From: an uncultured Cetobacterium sp. | GTDB lineage: Bacteria > Fusobacteriota > Fusobacteriia > Fusobacteriales > Fusobacteriaceae | Length of the DNA stretch: 64,000 nucleotides | NCBI GenBank assembly: GCA_934085975.1 | Contig: CAKOHT010000003.1 | Location: 1 to 64,000 of the forward strand | Direction of reading: 5' to 3' | Part shown: positions 8,535-17,694 of the stretch, piece after piece | Layout of the letters: each line of letters opens with the position of its first letter | How positions within the stretch are numbered: the first letter of the stretch is position 1 | Notes under the pieces: generated by a model | Seen by the model: only the letters and a program-made list of their open reading frames with translations | What the model was told of the DNA's origin: nothing | Database searches by the model: none | Made by a program: the position numbers and the translations under genes

Positions 8535-10400
8535 TTGGGAATTATTAAAATTTTAGACGAATCTTTATCAAATATGATAGCTGCTGGTGAAGTTGTCGAA
8601 AATCCTGCCAGCTTAATTAAAGAACTTTTAGAAAATTCATTGGACGCCGATAGTAAATACATAAAAATAGATGTCAAAAATGGTGGTAAAAATATAAAAT
8701 TTACTGATGATGGTAAAGGAATGTCTCGTGAAGATTTACTTCTTTGTATCGAAAGACATGCCACTAGCAAAATATCATCTAAAGAAGACCTTTTTAACCT
8801 GAATACCTATGGTTTTAGAGGAGAAGCTCTTTCATCTATTGCTGCCGTTTCTAAAATGACTATCGCAACAAAGCGAAAAGACGATTCTTTTGGTCATTCA
8901 ATCAATGTTATTGCCGGTAAAATAACTAATCTAAAAGAGCTTCAGAAAGGAACTGGTACAGAAATTGAAATAAATAATCTTTTTTTCAATACCCCAGCTA
9001 GATTAAAATTTTTAAGAAAAGACACTACTGAAAATACAAAAATTAAAGAGATTGTTCTACAAGAAGCATTAGCCAATCCTAATGTTTCAATAACACTTAT
9101 TATTGATGCTAAGGAAACTATTAGAACTAGTGGTACTGGATTTGAAAATACAATTATTGAAATTTTTGGAATTTCAACACTTAAAAATTTAAAACAGGTC
9201 GAGTTTGGATATATTGGAAATCTTTCTCTGACAAGATCTACGAAAGATTTTATTTTTACTTTTGTTAACAATAGACCTGTAAAAGCTAAAATTATTGAAG
9301 AAGCCTTAATTGATGGCTACTATACTCATTTAATGAAAGGAAAATATCCTTTTGCTATAATCAATTTAAAAGTAGATCCAAAAACTATTGATGTTAATGT
9401 CCATCCTTCAAAAAAAATTATCAAATTTTCTGATGAAAATAAAATTTATCATGAAATTTATTCAATTATAGAATCTCAATTAAACTTTGATAAAAACTTT
9501 AATATGCCTACTTTTGAAGTAAAAAAAGATGATTTTAACTTTGAAAATATAAATATTTCCAAGGAAATAAAAAAACCTTTTGAAAATTTTGAAATTAATG
9601 ATATAAAAAGAGAGCTTAAAATAAAAAAAGATGATTTTTTTGATTTTCCATTAGAAAATAAATTTACTCCAGCCAAAAGTGAATCACCAACACTTCAACT
9701 TGATGTTAGTAAGAAAATAAATTCTACAGATAAAACTATTGATAAAACTTCACTTAAAACTGGTATAGCGGATACTTTCACCGAAAGTGAATCTACAGTC
9801 TTTTCCGGCGAAATCGTTTATTTCGAAAATTCAAAGAATCATTTAAAGGTAATTGGACAATTCTCTAACTCTTTTATATTAGTTGAGGAAAATAATGAAT
9901 TAATAATCTATGATCAGCACATTGTTCATGAAAGAATTCTCTACGAAAAATTAAAACAAGAATATGCTCAGCATAGAGTTGCATCACAAGCTTTACTAGT
10001 TCCTATAAAAGTCTCTCTAACATTGAAACAAGTCGAAGTTTTAAAGGAAAAACTAAACTTCTTTGAAGATTTTGGATTTGAGATTGATCAGTTTACCGAT
10101 ATGGATTTTTTAATTAGGTCTGTTCCTACTCTAGACAATAAAGATTCTTTTGAAAATATTTTTTTTGAAATTTTAGAAGGAATTAGTAAAACAAATTCTA
10201 AAAATGAAGTTATCGAAAGTATGATTATTTCAATGTCATGTAGAGGAGCTGTTAAAGCTAACGAAAAGTTAAGTATTCCTGAAATGGAAAAACTCATTTT
10301 GGAACTCCATAAAATTGGACGTTTCACTTGTCCACATGGAAGACCAATAACATTTAAAATAAGCTTATTGGATATGGAAAAAGGATTTAAAAGAAAATGA
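8535..10400 (+). CDS. mutL: DNA mismatch repair protein MutL
   Basis: 621 residues. The GHKL ATPase N-terminus has IAAGEVVENPASLIKELLEN, DDGKGM and YGFRGEALSS in order. A low-complexity linker (about 330-430) leads to the C-terminal dimerisation/endonuclease domain. The metal-binding endonuclease motif DQHIVHERILYE matches the DQHA(X)2E(X)4E pattern, and SCRGAVKANE and CPHGRP complete the site, so this is the nicking type of MutL found in bacteria without MutH. The start is TTG at 8535 after GGAGGTGG. A possible -10 TATAAT lies at 8492-8497. It overlaps rlmH by 4 bases. Confidence 0.95.
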   Translation: MGIIKILDESLSNMIAAGEVVENPASLIKELLENSLDADSKYIKIDVKNGGKNIKFTDDGKGMSREDLLLCIERHATSKISSKEDLFNLNTYGFRGEALSSIAAVSKMTIATKRKDDSFGHSINVIAGKITNLKELQKGTGTEIEINNLFFNTPARLKFLRKDTTENTKIKEIVLQEALANPNVSITLIIDAKETIRTSGTGFENTIIEIFGISTLKNLKQVEFGYIGNLSLTRSTKDFIFTFVNNRPVKAKIIEEALIDGYYTHLMKGKYPFAIINLKVDPKTIDVNVHPSKKIIKFSDENKIYHEIYSIIESQLNFDKNFNMPTFEVKKDDFNFENINISKEIKKPFENFEINDIKRELKIKKDDFFDFPLENKFTPAKSESPTLQLDVSKKINSTDKTIDKTSLKTGIADTFTESESTVFSGEIVYFENSKNHLKVIGQFSNSFILVEENNELIIYDQHIVHERILYEKLKQEYAQHRVASQALLVPIKVSLTLKQVEVLKEKLNFFEDFGFEIDQFTDMDFLIRSVPTLDNKDSFENIFFEILEGISKTNSKNEVIESMIISMSCRGAVKANEKLSIPEMEKLILELHKIGRFTCPHGRPITFKISLLDMEKGFKRK

Positions 10401-10864
10401 ATATAAACATTATTTGTATTGGTAAAATCAAAGAAAAATATATTTTAGATGGAATTCAAGAGTTTACTAAAAGAATGCAGTTTTTCGGTAAATTAAAAAT
10501 TTTTGAATTAAAAGAGGATGGTAACGACACCAATAGAAGTATATCTATAGAAAAAGAAGCGAAATCTATTCTTGAAACTCTCGAAAAAAATAAAGGTTTT
10601 AAGATTCTATTAGATATTCAAGGAAAAACTCTCTCTTCTGAAGAGATGGCTTTACAGATTGAAAAAATAGCTCTCAATGGAAATAATACTATAAATTTCA
10701 CTATTGGTGGCTCATATGGTGTTTCAGAGGATGTTAGAAAATCTGCCGATTTAAGATTAAGTTTTTCAAAAATGACTTTTCCGCACCAGTTGATGAGACT
10801 AATCTTAATTGAGCAAATTTATAGATGGTTTAGTATTATAAAAAATACTAAATATCACAAGTAA
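10397..10864 (+). CDS. rlmH: 23S rRNA pseudouridine(1915)-N3-methyltransferase RlmH
   Basis: 155-residue SPOUT methyltransferase of the YbeA/RlmH family, which methylates pseudouridine 1915 in helix 69 of 23S rRNA. Diagnostic segments are the N-terminal INIICIGKIKEKY, the SAM-binding FTIGGSYGVSEDVRKSAD, and the C-terminal FPHQLMRLILIEQIYRW with KYHK at the end. The ATG overlaps the mutL stop (ATGA), so the genes are translationally coupled. Confidence 0.95.
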   Translation: MNINIICIGKIKEKYILDGIQEFTKRMQFFGKLKIFELKEDGNDTNRSISIEKEAKSILETLEKNKGFKILLDIQGKTLSSEEMALQIEKIALNGNNTINFTIGGSYGVSEDVRKSADLRLSFSKMTFPHQLMRLILIEQIYRWFSIIKNTKYHK

Positions 10865-10908
10865 TTTTTATTTTTAACTTTATTTTTATAAATTATTAGG
10901 AGGAAACA

Positions 10909-11250
10909 ATGTATTCGCAAGGAGAAACTTTTTATCACAATATCGATGACGAGGAGTTTGAGCTAACAGTTTTAGAAAGCTTAATTATAAGGGACAAAGA
11001 ATACCTTATAACTGAAGATTTTGATGGAACTAACTATATATTTTTATATGATGAGGATGAAGACGATTTAGTTCTTATTGATGATACCGCTGAAGTAAAT
11101 GCTATCTTAGATTACTGGAAAGAGGAGTATTTAGGTGCAGATAATATCGGAGATTGGGATGACGACGAGTATTACGATCGTGAAGATTCCTATGATCAAG
11201 AAGACTATTATGATATGGGATATGACGACGACGAAAAGGACTACTACTAA
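10909..11250 (+). CDS. DUF1292-like small acidic protein
   Basis: 113 residues. The first ~75 residues look like a DUF1292 (YrzB-type) domain: FYHNIDDEEFELTVLESL, EYLITEDFDGTNYIFLYDEDEDDLVLI, then IDD and a short helix. The remainder is a very acidic, Tyr-rich tail (repeated DDE, DYYD). Function is unknown in the family. It has its own AGGAGG and is followed by the next gene with a TAATG overlap. Confidence 0.55.
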   Translation: MYSQGETFYHNIDDEEFELTVLESLIIRDKEYLITEDFDGTNYIFLYDEDEDDLVLIDDTAEVNAILDYWKEEYLGADNIGDWDDDEYYDREDSYDQEDYYDMGYDDDEKDYY

Positions 11251-11618
11251 TGGCTAAAATCATTATAAATAGCATTGATTCTTTTGGAGAAGAAGTTTCT
11301 CAAAAAATGATTGCAAAAAAAACTATTGAAAACGACACCATTATTTTTACTTATGATAACAAATATGGTAAAGGCGAGATAAGAATATCTCCCCATTCTA
11401 CTGAAATATTGAAGTTTGGAGAAACTCAAAGTAAACTTTTAATTAAGCCAAAACTTAAAACAAATTTTACTTATAAAACTCCCTACTTCAACAAAATTTT
11501 TACAATTTTATGTAAAAAATATGTTTATTCTGAAAATAAGTTGACAATTGCCTATATTATATATGATAATGATGTAGAGATAAACCAATTAGAGATTGAG
11601 ATAATTGAAGTACAATAA
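11250..11618 (+). CDS. DUF1934 (YwiB-like) beta-barrel protein
   Basis: 122 residues of almost all beta structure, matching the DUF1934/YwiB calycin-like layout: an N-terminal strand with FGEE, a central IRISPHSTEILKFGE segment, and a C-terminal strand pair around LTIAYIIYDNDVEINQLEIEI. Its start codon overlaps the stop of the preceding DUF1292-like gene (TAATG). The biochemical role is not known. A terminator follows 5 bases after the stop. Confidence 0.55.
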   Translation: MAKIIINSIDSFGEEVSQKMIAKKTIENDTIIFTYDNKYGKGEIRISPHSTEILKFGETQSKLLIKPKLKTNFTYKTPYFNKIFTILCKKYVYSENKLTIAYIIYDNDVEINQLEIEIIEVQ

Positions 11619-11623
11619 ACACT

Positions 11624-11655
11624 AAAATAGAGCAATCTCTTTGCTCTATTTTTTA
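11624..11655 (+). terminator. Intrinsic terminator closing the mutL operon
   Basis: AAAATAGAGCAA (11624-11635) pairs with TTGCTCTATTTT (11641-11652), followed by T residues. It ends about 15 bases before the next start codon, so the downstream lipoprotein gene depends on read-through or on an internal promoter not recognised here. Confidence 0.85.
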
Positions 11656-11669
11656 TTAAAGGAGGGTAA

Positions 11670-13094
11670 ATGAAAAAAATACTTTTAATTTCTGCAACAG
11701 CTTTAATCTTTTTTAGTTGTACTAATCTTCAAACACAATTTCCTACACAAACTAAAGCTGTTGTTCCCAGTATTAAAAATCCAGTTTTGCAACAAGATAA
11801 CTTTTTTCTTAATGAGTCTGGTGTAGCTTATCTATACGACCTAATACAAAGAGATTCGTCAACTAATACCATACGTGAGTATCTTCCATCTCAAATAATG
11901 GTTCCTATGGAAGTCTACGTAGGTGAAAATTTAATTATTAACAATATTGATGCCGACAGAGTTAAGCTAATCTCTTCCCCAATAAAAAGTGATTTTATAT
12001 TTACCATCAATGGAAATGCTTTGAATTTTAACAGTCTTTATCAAGGTGAATATATTGCTGAACTTTATAAAGGATTCACATATATTGGTACTGTTAAGAT
12101 AAAAAATAAACTGAAATATAATTTTACTGAGAAAGATAATTATGATATAATTTTAAACGGCTACAATAATCAAAATTTAGATTTATTGGTAAAAAGTGCC
12201 CAGCTTTATCTAATTGCCTTTCCAACGAACAGTAAGCAAAAAGATGTGGCTTTCATGGTGCTTGATTTAAGTTCTGCAAATAATAATCAACTTTTAATCA
12301 ATAAAGAGATTCGATATTTAAAAGAAAATTTTTCTCTTAATGAAGAGGAAAAAATAAAACTTCTTTCCTTTGAAGAAAAATCTAGTGGTGGAAATTTTAT
12401 CGTCAATAACTATTATTTAGATTATAATAGAAATAATTTAAAATTAAATACTGAAATAATGAGGGTTATTCAGCGTAAAAATACTGCTAATATGGATGAG
12501 TTACAATTTTTGGAAAATTTTTATAGTGACTCTCAAAGTATAGAGTTGGCTTTACTAATTGGAAATTTATACATGCAGCAGGGAGATAATGACAAAGGAA
12601 ATTACTATCTAAGTTTAGTTAGCTCAAGCTCTAACTTGAACCAAAACTTTCCTAATTTAAGTACTCCTGTGTCGGAAAACTCTATTTCACCTTCGGATAA
12701 CATAATAGAAAACGAAGTGGCTACTGATGTTGTATCGCCTTCGGATTCCTCTAAAAATCTTATAAATGGAATAGATGCTCTTAATCGAAAAAGTTATAGT
12801 GAAGCTTTAATATTCTTCAATAAAATTGAAAGCAGTTCAACAAATATCTCTGAAGTTAACTTCTATCGTGGCAAAACATATTTTTCAATGAATAACTTTG
12901 ATAAAGCCCTGATTGATTTTAATAAAATTACAGTTCCTGATGAAAATACATCTGAACTGTACTATTACCTAGGAGTTATCTATCATAAAAAGGGAGATAT
13001 TGAAAAAGCAAAAGATTACTTAAGAAAATCTAGAGAAAATAATCCAAGTAGCACTTGGGGCAGAAAAAGTAGCATATACTTATTGAAACTATAA
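11670..13094 (+). CDS. TPR-containing lipoprotein of unknown function
   Basis: 474 residues. The lipoprotein signal MKKILLISATALIFFSC has its lipobox Cys at residue 17. The N-terminal half is beta-rich and unrecognised. A linker near residues 330-360 holds two SPSD motifs. The C-terminal ~110 residues form TPR units (ALIFFNKIE, KALIDFNKI, GVIYHKKGDIEKAKDYLRKS). It is probably an envelope protein facing the periplasm. The SD GGAGGG is strong, and lysS starts 21 bases after its stop. Confidence 0.65.
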   Translation: MKKILLISATALIFFSCTNLQTQFPTQTKAVVPSIKNPVLQQDNFFLNESGVAYLYDLIQRDSSTNTIREYLPSQIMVPMEVYVGENLIINNIDADRVKLISSPIKSDFIFTINGNALNFNSLYQGEYIAELYKGFTYIGTVKIKNKLKYNFTEKDNYDIILNGYNNQNLDLLVKSAQLYLIAFPTNSKQKDVAFMVLDLSSANNNQLLINKEIRYLKENFSLNEEEKIKLLSFEEKSSGGNFIVNNYYLDYNRNNLKLNTEIMRVIQRKNTANMDELQFLENFYSDSQSIELALLIGNLYMQQGDNDKGNYYLSLVSSSSNLNQNFPNLSTPVSENSISPSDNIIENEVATDVVSPSDSSKNLINGIDALNRKSYSEALIFFNKIESSSTNISEVNFYRGKTYFSMNNFDKALIDFNKITVPDENTSELYYYLGVIYHKKGDIEKAKDYLRKSRENNPSSTWGRKSSIYLLKL

Positions 13095-14594
<1,500 letters not shown>

Positions 14595-14605
14595 TTTTAA
14601 TATTA

Positions 14606-14638
14606 GAGGTGTTCCCTAGGGGCACCTCTTTAATCTTT
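14606..14638 (+). terminator. Terminator after lysS
   Basis: AGAGGTG (14606-14612) pairs with CACCTCT (14624-14630), with additional CCC/GGG pairing in the loop, followed by a weak T-rich tail. Confidence 0.7.
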
Positions 14639-14664
14639 TACACAATAATATTGGAGGTTTTATT

Positions 14665-15006
14665 TTGTTATACGAATTTCTTATTATTCTAAGCATTAAC
14701 TATTTGGGAGTTCTTTTAGAAAAGCTTTTTCATCTTCCAACTCCTGGAACCGTTAATGGCTTAATTCTTTTATTTATTTTTCTCTCTTTAAAAATAATAA
14801 AATTGAACACTATCAAAAATGTAGGTGAATTTTTTATTTTAAATATGATTGTCACTTTTATTCCACCTAGTGTAAAACTTTTAGATGTTATTGACATATT
14901 AAAAACTGACTTTTTTAAGTTAATTTTTTTACTTGTATTAACAACTTTAATTACCATGGTTGTTACTGCTCTATCTGTAGATTTTATGATGAGGAGGAAA
15001 AAATAG
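14665..15006 (+). CDS. lrgA: CidA/LrgA-family membrane protein
   Basis: 113 residues with four hydrophobic segments, typical of the holin-like LrgA/CidA family. The hallmark LPTPGTVNGLILLF corresponds to the conserved (L/I)P..(I/V)(L/N)G segment, and FIPPSVKLLD matches the conserved FVP..VG(L/I) loop. The family influences murein hydrolase activity and, with LrgB, pyruvate or overflow-metabolite transport in some bacteria. The start is TTG with GGAGG upstream. lrgB begins at the next base after the stop. Confidence 0.85.
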   Translation: MLYEFLIILSINYLGVLLEKLFHLPTPGTVNGLILLFIFLSLKIIKLNTIKNVGEFFILNMIVTFIPPSVKLLDVIDILKTDFFKLIFLLVLTTLITMVVTALSVDFMMRRKK

Positions 15007-15702
15007 ATGAAAGAACTTTTATTTGATAATGTTTTTTTTGGAATTTTTATTAGCTTACTTGCTTTTAAACTAGGTAAAGATATTTTTAATAAGTTCAAAT
15101 TACCTTTTTTAAATCCTATCTTTGTAGCTCTTATTCTTATATTTGCGTTTATGGAAATTTTTAATATTCCCACAGTCTACTATAGTAAGGGGGGAGATAT
15201 ATTAGGTTTTTTTATAGCACCTGCTACAGTATGCTTAGCTATCCCTTTATATAAAGAATTAGGAACTTTAAAAAAACACTATAAAGTTATTTTTATTGGA
15301 GCTTTAATTGGATCTATTACAGCTATTTTATCTGTTATCTTTCTAGGAAAATTACTGTCTATTCAAGATATTATACTCCTATCATTTGTTCCAAAATCTA
15401 TAACAACTCCAATTGGAATTGAAGTGAGTAAACTTCTTGGTGGAATTCCCGCTATAACAGTTTTTGCTATAATGGTTACTGGTATTACTGGAAATATTTT
15501 TGCTCCATTTATGTTGAAACTTTTTAAAATCGAAAATGCTATTGCTAAAGGTCTTGGAATTGGTATATCTAGTCATGCAGTTGGTACAAGCAAAGCTATT
15601 GAAATGGGGGAAGTTGAAGGAGCTATGAGTGCACTATCTATAGTTATCGCTGGTATCATAACAATTTTTATTGCGCCACTACTTTTAAACTTTCTTAAAT
15701 AA
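15007..15702 (+). CDS. lrgB: LrgB-family membrane protein
   Basis: 231 residues with multiple membrane segments. Conserved LrgB stretches are visible: FIAPATVCLAIPLYK, FVPKSITTPIGIEVS and GISSHAVGTSKAIEMGE. It is the partner of LrgA in a membrane complex tied to murein hydrolase control and overflow metabolism. It directly abuts lrgA with AGGAGG inside the end of that gene. A GC-rich terminator follows. Confidence 0.9.
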   Translation: MKELLFDNVFFGIFISLLAFKLGKDIFNKFKLPFLNPIFVALILIFAFMEIFNIPTVYYSKGGDILGFFIAPATVCLAIPLYKELGTLKKHYKVIFIGALIGSITAILSVIFLGKLLSIQDIILLSFVPKSITTPIGIEVSKLLGGIPAITVFAIMVTGITGNIFAPFMLKLFKIENAIAKGLGIGISSHAVGTSKAIEMGEVEGAMSALSIVIAGIITIFIAPLLLNFLK

Positions 15703-15720
15703 AAAATCTAAATAGAATCT

Positions 15721-15749
15721 AAAAAACCCTCCTGGGGGGAGGGTTTTTT
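15721..15749. terminator. Bidirectional terminator shared by lrgAB and a minus-strand small RNA
   Basis: AAAAAACCCTCC (15721-15732) pairs with GGAGGGTTTTTT (15738-15749). Either strand reads as a GC stem followed by six T. On the plus strand it closes lrgAB; on the minus strand it ends the candidate small RNA that starts near 15835. Confidence 0.9.
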
Positions 15750-15836
15750 CATAACACGGGGGGAGTGTTAAAAATAAAAAAGATTAAAATAGATTTTTGG
15801 GGGGTATATAGATCTATCTAATCAAGTTCGGTCTTG
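15721..15836 (-). ncRNA. Candidate small RNA with three C-rich hairpin loops
   Basis: No protein is encoded here, yet the minus strand carries a near-consensus promoter (15842-15870) and an intrinsic terminator (15749-15721) about 115 bases apart. The predicted RNA forms successive hairpins. In the first, GATTA/TAATC plus ATAGAT/ATCTAT (782-823 of the 15 kb block) encloses a loop containing ACCCCCCAA. In the second, TAACAC/GTGTTA (15752-15770) has the loop TCCCCCC. The third is the terminator stem with loop CCCCA. C-rich loops of this kind pair with G-rich Shine-Dalgarno sequences in known small RNAs, such as the UCCC motifs of staphylococcal sRNAs. Expression and targets are unproven. Confidence 0.6.
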
Positions 15837-15841
15837 CTATT

Positions 15842-15870
15842 AGTATATAATAAGTACACTTTTCTGTCAA
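15842..15870 (-). promoter_or_regulatory. Near-consensus promoter of the candidate small RNA
   Basis: On the minus strand TTGACA (15865-15870) is followed by exactly 17 bases and then TATACT (15842-15847). The expected transcription start is A at about 15835. No open reading frame with a ribosome binding site lies downstream. Confidence 0.85.
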
Positions 15871-15939
15871 GTTTTTTTTTTAGTACATTTATCTTTTATA
15901 ATTTGTTCCAATTTAAACAAAAAATATTAATTTTTGTTA

Positions 15940-15970
15940 CAAAATAAAAGAAGCAGACAAAGTCTACTCC
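15940..15970 (-). terminator. Terminator of the 80-aa gene
   Basis: On the minus strand GGAGTAGAC (15970-15962) pairs with GTCTGCTTC (15958-15950), including two or three G-U pairs, and is followed by TTTTATTTTGT. It lies just past the stop at 15978. Confidence 0.75.
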
Positions 15971-15977
15971 TAATATC

Positions 15978-16220
15978 CTATACTAATCCCTTTTTTATCA
16001 TAGCAAGAGCGTATTGATGTGCATCTACTGTTGCACTAGCATAAGCAAATTTTGTCTCTCCTTCGAAAAAACCATTTAACAAGACTTGTTGCTGCTCATC
16101 TATATTCATTGTCAACCTCTCAACAGTTAACTTTCCTTCTCTATACTCCTCTAATAATGCATTATAAACCGCATCAAAAGTGCTATCATAAATTTCGTTT
16201 TGTATTTCTTCAAAAAACAT
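15978..16220 (-). CDS. Small hypothetical protein (80 aa)
   Basis: The protein starts MFFEEIQNEIYDSTFDAVYN and is mostly helical and acidic; I do not recognise it. I use the ATG at 16220 because AAGGGGTG lies just upstream; a longer frame from 16268 would begin inside the leader and overlap the promoter's start site. It has its own consensus promoter and terminator, which argues that it is a real monocistronic gene. No signal peptide or membrane segment is seen. Confidence 0.65.
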   Translation of the reverse strand: MFFEEIQNEIYDSTFDAVYNALLEEYREGKLTVERLTMNIDEQQQVLLNGFFEGETKFAYASATVDAHQYALAMIKKGLV

Positions 16221-16258
16221 ATTCTTACACCCCTTTTTGGTATAGTTTCTACTCTTCA

Positions 16259-16287
16259 ATGTTAACATTTTTTATTAATTTTGTCAA
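16259..16287 (-). promoter_or_regulatory. Promoter of the 80-aa gene
   Basis: TTGACA (16282-16287), a 17-base spacer and TAACAT (16259-16264), with TGT directly before the -10 (extended). It sits right after the stop of the STAS-like gene at 16291. Confidence 0.7.
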
Positions 16288-16290
16288 CAA

Positions 16291-16626
16291 TTATCCAATA
16301 TAAGCTATTTCAAAATTTTGATGTACACCTAAGAACTTTGATTTCAACTCTTTATAGTTATCCTTTAAATATGCCATCTGTTTAAATAATCCTTGAGAAC
16401 CATTTTTTATTGTTAACTTATTTTTTAAATCTCTTCCATACTCATTCCACAAATTAGTGAAAAGCACAAATAAAAATACCAGTGTTGTTGCTTGGATTCC
16501 TGCAAAATCCAATACAACTTCCTCTTCTTTTTTCAAAATTTCTTTTAGTTTATCACAAAAGACTTTAGCTTTATCTGGGGTTACTAGCATTGAACTATTA
16601 AAATATTTTCTTAATTTTATTTTCAT
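16291..16626 (-). CDS. STAS-like DUF4325 domain protein
   Basis: 111 residues. The arrangement LKKEEEVVLDFAGIQATTLVFLFVLF matches the STAS-like DUF4325 pattern (exposed strand ending in VVLDF.G, then a helix-forming segment at the usual S/T site). It is followed by a helical region ending near YLKDNYKELK. Such domains are small regulatory modules often found near signalling or phage genes; no partner kinase is seen here. It is the last gene of the run RseC-like, MORN protein, STAS-like. Confidence 0.6.
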   Translation of the reverse strand: MKIKLRKYFNSSMLVTPDKAKVFCDKLKEILKKEEEVVLDFAGIQATTLVFLFVLFTNLWNEYGRDLKNKLTIKNGSQGLFKQMAYLKDNYKELKSKFLGVHQNFEIAYIG

Positions 16627-16644
16627 AAAGTTATTTCTCCCAAT

Positions 16645-17139
16645 TTAATTTGTTTGATCAAAATGATCTGCATTTAAAGTATAATCTTTTTTTCCTACTA
16701 ATTTTCCACTTTTGCTATAGTAATTCCAAATTCCTACTGCTTGACCATTATAGAATTTACCAATTATATGTGGCTTTCCATTATCATGAAACAACTTAAA
16801 TAAACCATGATCTTTTCCTTTTAAATAATAAGTCTGAAATGTTTTATACCCATTTTCATCATACAAAACATATTTTCCATTTAATTCTCCATCCTTCCAA
16901 TTTTCTATAGATTTGATTTTTCCATTAGTATAAAAAGATAACCACTTCCCTTCCGGTATTCCATTCTTATAAAACTCTCTATCTTTTTGAAATGTTACCA
17001 TCCCTGTCAAAGGACTTCCGGTAGTTTTGACGAAAATTTTTCCATTTTTGTTTAAAATTTTAGAGTAATCCACTTGTAAATAATCTCCAAACGCTAATTG
17101 AGATATTAAATAAAAAACTACTGACATTTTTTTTAACAT
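16645..17139 (-). CDS. Secreted MORN-repeat (YwqK-like) protein
   Basis: 164 residues with a signal peptide (MLKKMSVVFYLISQLAFG). Four or more repeats of the MORN variant follow, for example EFYKNGIPEGKWLSFYTNG, WKDGELNGKYVLYDENG, YYLKGKDHGLFKLFHDNG and FYNGQAVGIWNYYSKSG. YwqK-type MORN proteins are common in Fusobacteriota; their role is unknown, and the automated label 'antitoxin' is not supported by a toxin partner here. It lies between the RseC-like and STAS-like genes, with gaps of 14 and 18 bases. Confidence 0.75.
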   Translation of the reverse strand: MLKKMSVVFYLISQLAFGDYLQVDYSKILNKNGKIFVKTTGSPLTGMVTFQKDREFYKNGIPEGKWLSFYTNGKIKSIENWKDGELNGKYVLYDENGYKTFQTYYLKGKDHGLFKLFHDNGKPHIIGKFYNGQAVGIWNYYSKSGKLVGKKDYTLNADHFDQTN

Positions 17140-17153
17140 ATGTTATTCCCTCA

Positions 17154-17564
17154 CTATCTCTTTTTTACACCTGTTACTTTTACAGATTTTTCCATTTTAT
17201 TTTTTACAATAAACCTATCATAAAAAAATATCCCTATAAAAGTTAAAACTAATCCACCAAAACTTGCTCCTATAGAGCCTCCTTCTGATAGTCTCATATT
17301 AGAAGCTATAAAATAAGTTAAAAGCATAGATATTAATGGTAAAATATAAACTATTATTGCAGCTTTAAAAACTTGATTGTCCTCCATTTCAAAAGTTATA
17401 ATATCTCCGAGTTTAATGTTATTCATATCAGATATAAATGTAAAATCATTTACTATTTTACTACTATCACTACATTTATTACAATGTGAGCAAGCACTTT
17501 CTTTATACATTGATACTGTAATCCTATTTTTTTCTATTTTTTTCACTAACCCACTACTTTTCAT
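17154..17564 (-). CDS. RseC/MucC-like positive regulator family membrane protein
   Basis: 136 residues. An N-terminal domain with a Cys cluster (ESACSHCNKCSDSS) is followed by EMEDNQVFKAAIIVYILPL. Two membrane segments follow (about residues 70-90 and 98-118) and then a basic tail. This is the RseC/SoxR-reducing layout (Cys cluster, then two TM helices). The family acts with Rnf complexes or sigma-E control in proteobacteria; its partner here is unknown. First gene of a three-gene minus operon. Confidence 0.75.
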   Translation of the reverse strand: MKSSGLVKKIEKNRITVSMYKESACSHCNKCSDSSKIVNDFTFISDMNNIKLGDIITFEMEDNQVFKAAIIVYILPLISMLLTYFIASNMRLSEGGSIGASFGGLVLTFIGIFFYDRFIVKNKMEKSVKVTGVKKR

Positions 17565-17595
17565 TCTTACCTCTCATTAAAATAGTTATAATAAA

Positions 17596-17604
17596 ATTAT
17601 AACA
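17596..17604 (-). promoter_or_regulatory. Extended -10 promoter of the RseC-like operon
   Basis: The minus strand shows TGTTATAAT, an exact TGnTATAAT, about 30 bases before the start codon at 17564. The -35 region (TTAATT) is weak. Confidence 0.55.
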
Positions 17605-17676
17605 TATTTTTTTCTAGAAATTAAAATAAATTTAAATAAAAAAAGCTCTGCCACCTTTGTGACAGAGCTAATTTTT

Positions 17677-17685
17677 TGATATAAT
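17677..17685 (+). promoter_or_regulatory. Extended -10 of the IS91-like transposase gene
   Basis: TGATATAAT (TGnTATAAT) ends 9 bases before the ATG at 17695, so transcription would start only 2-4 bases before the start codon. No Shine-Dalgarno sequence is present, which suggests a leaderless transcript. Confidence 0.45.
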
Positions 17686-17694
17686 AGTTACATT

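Noticed and set aside
16645..17139. Toxin-antitoxin module suggested by the YwqK-like MORN protein
   Set aside because: The protein has a signal peptide and there is no toxin-like partner; the antitoxin label is an annotation habit.
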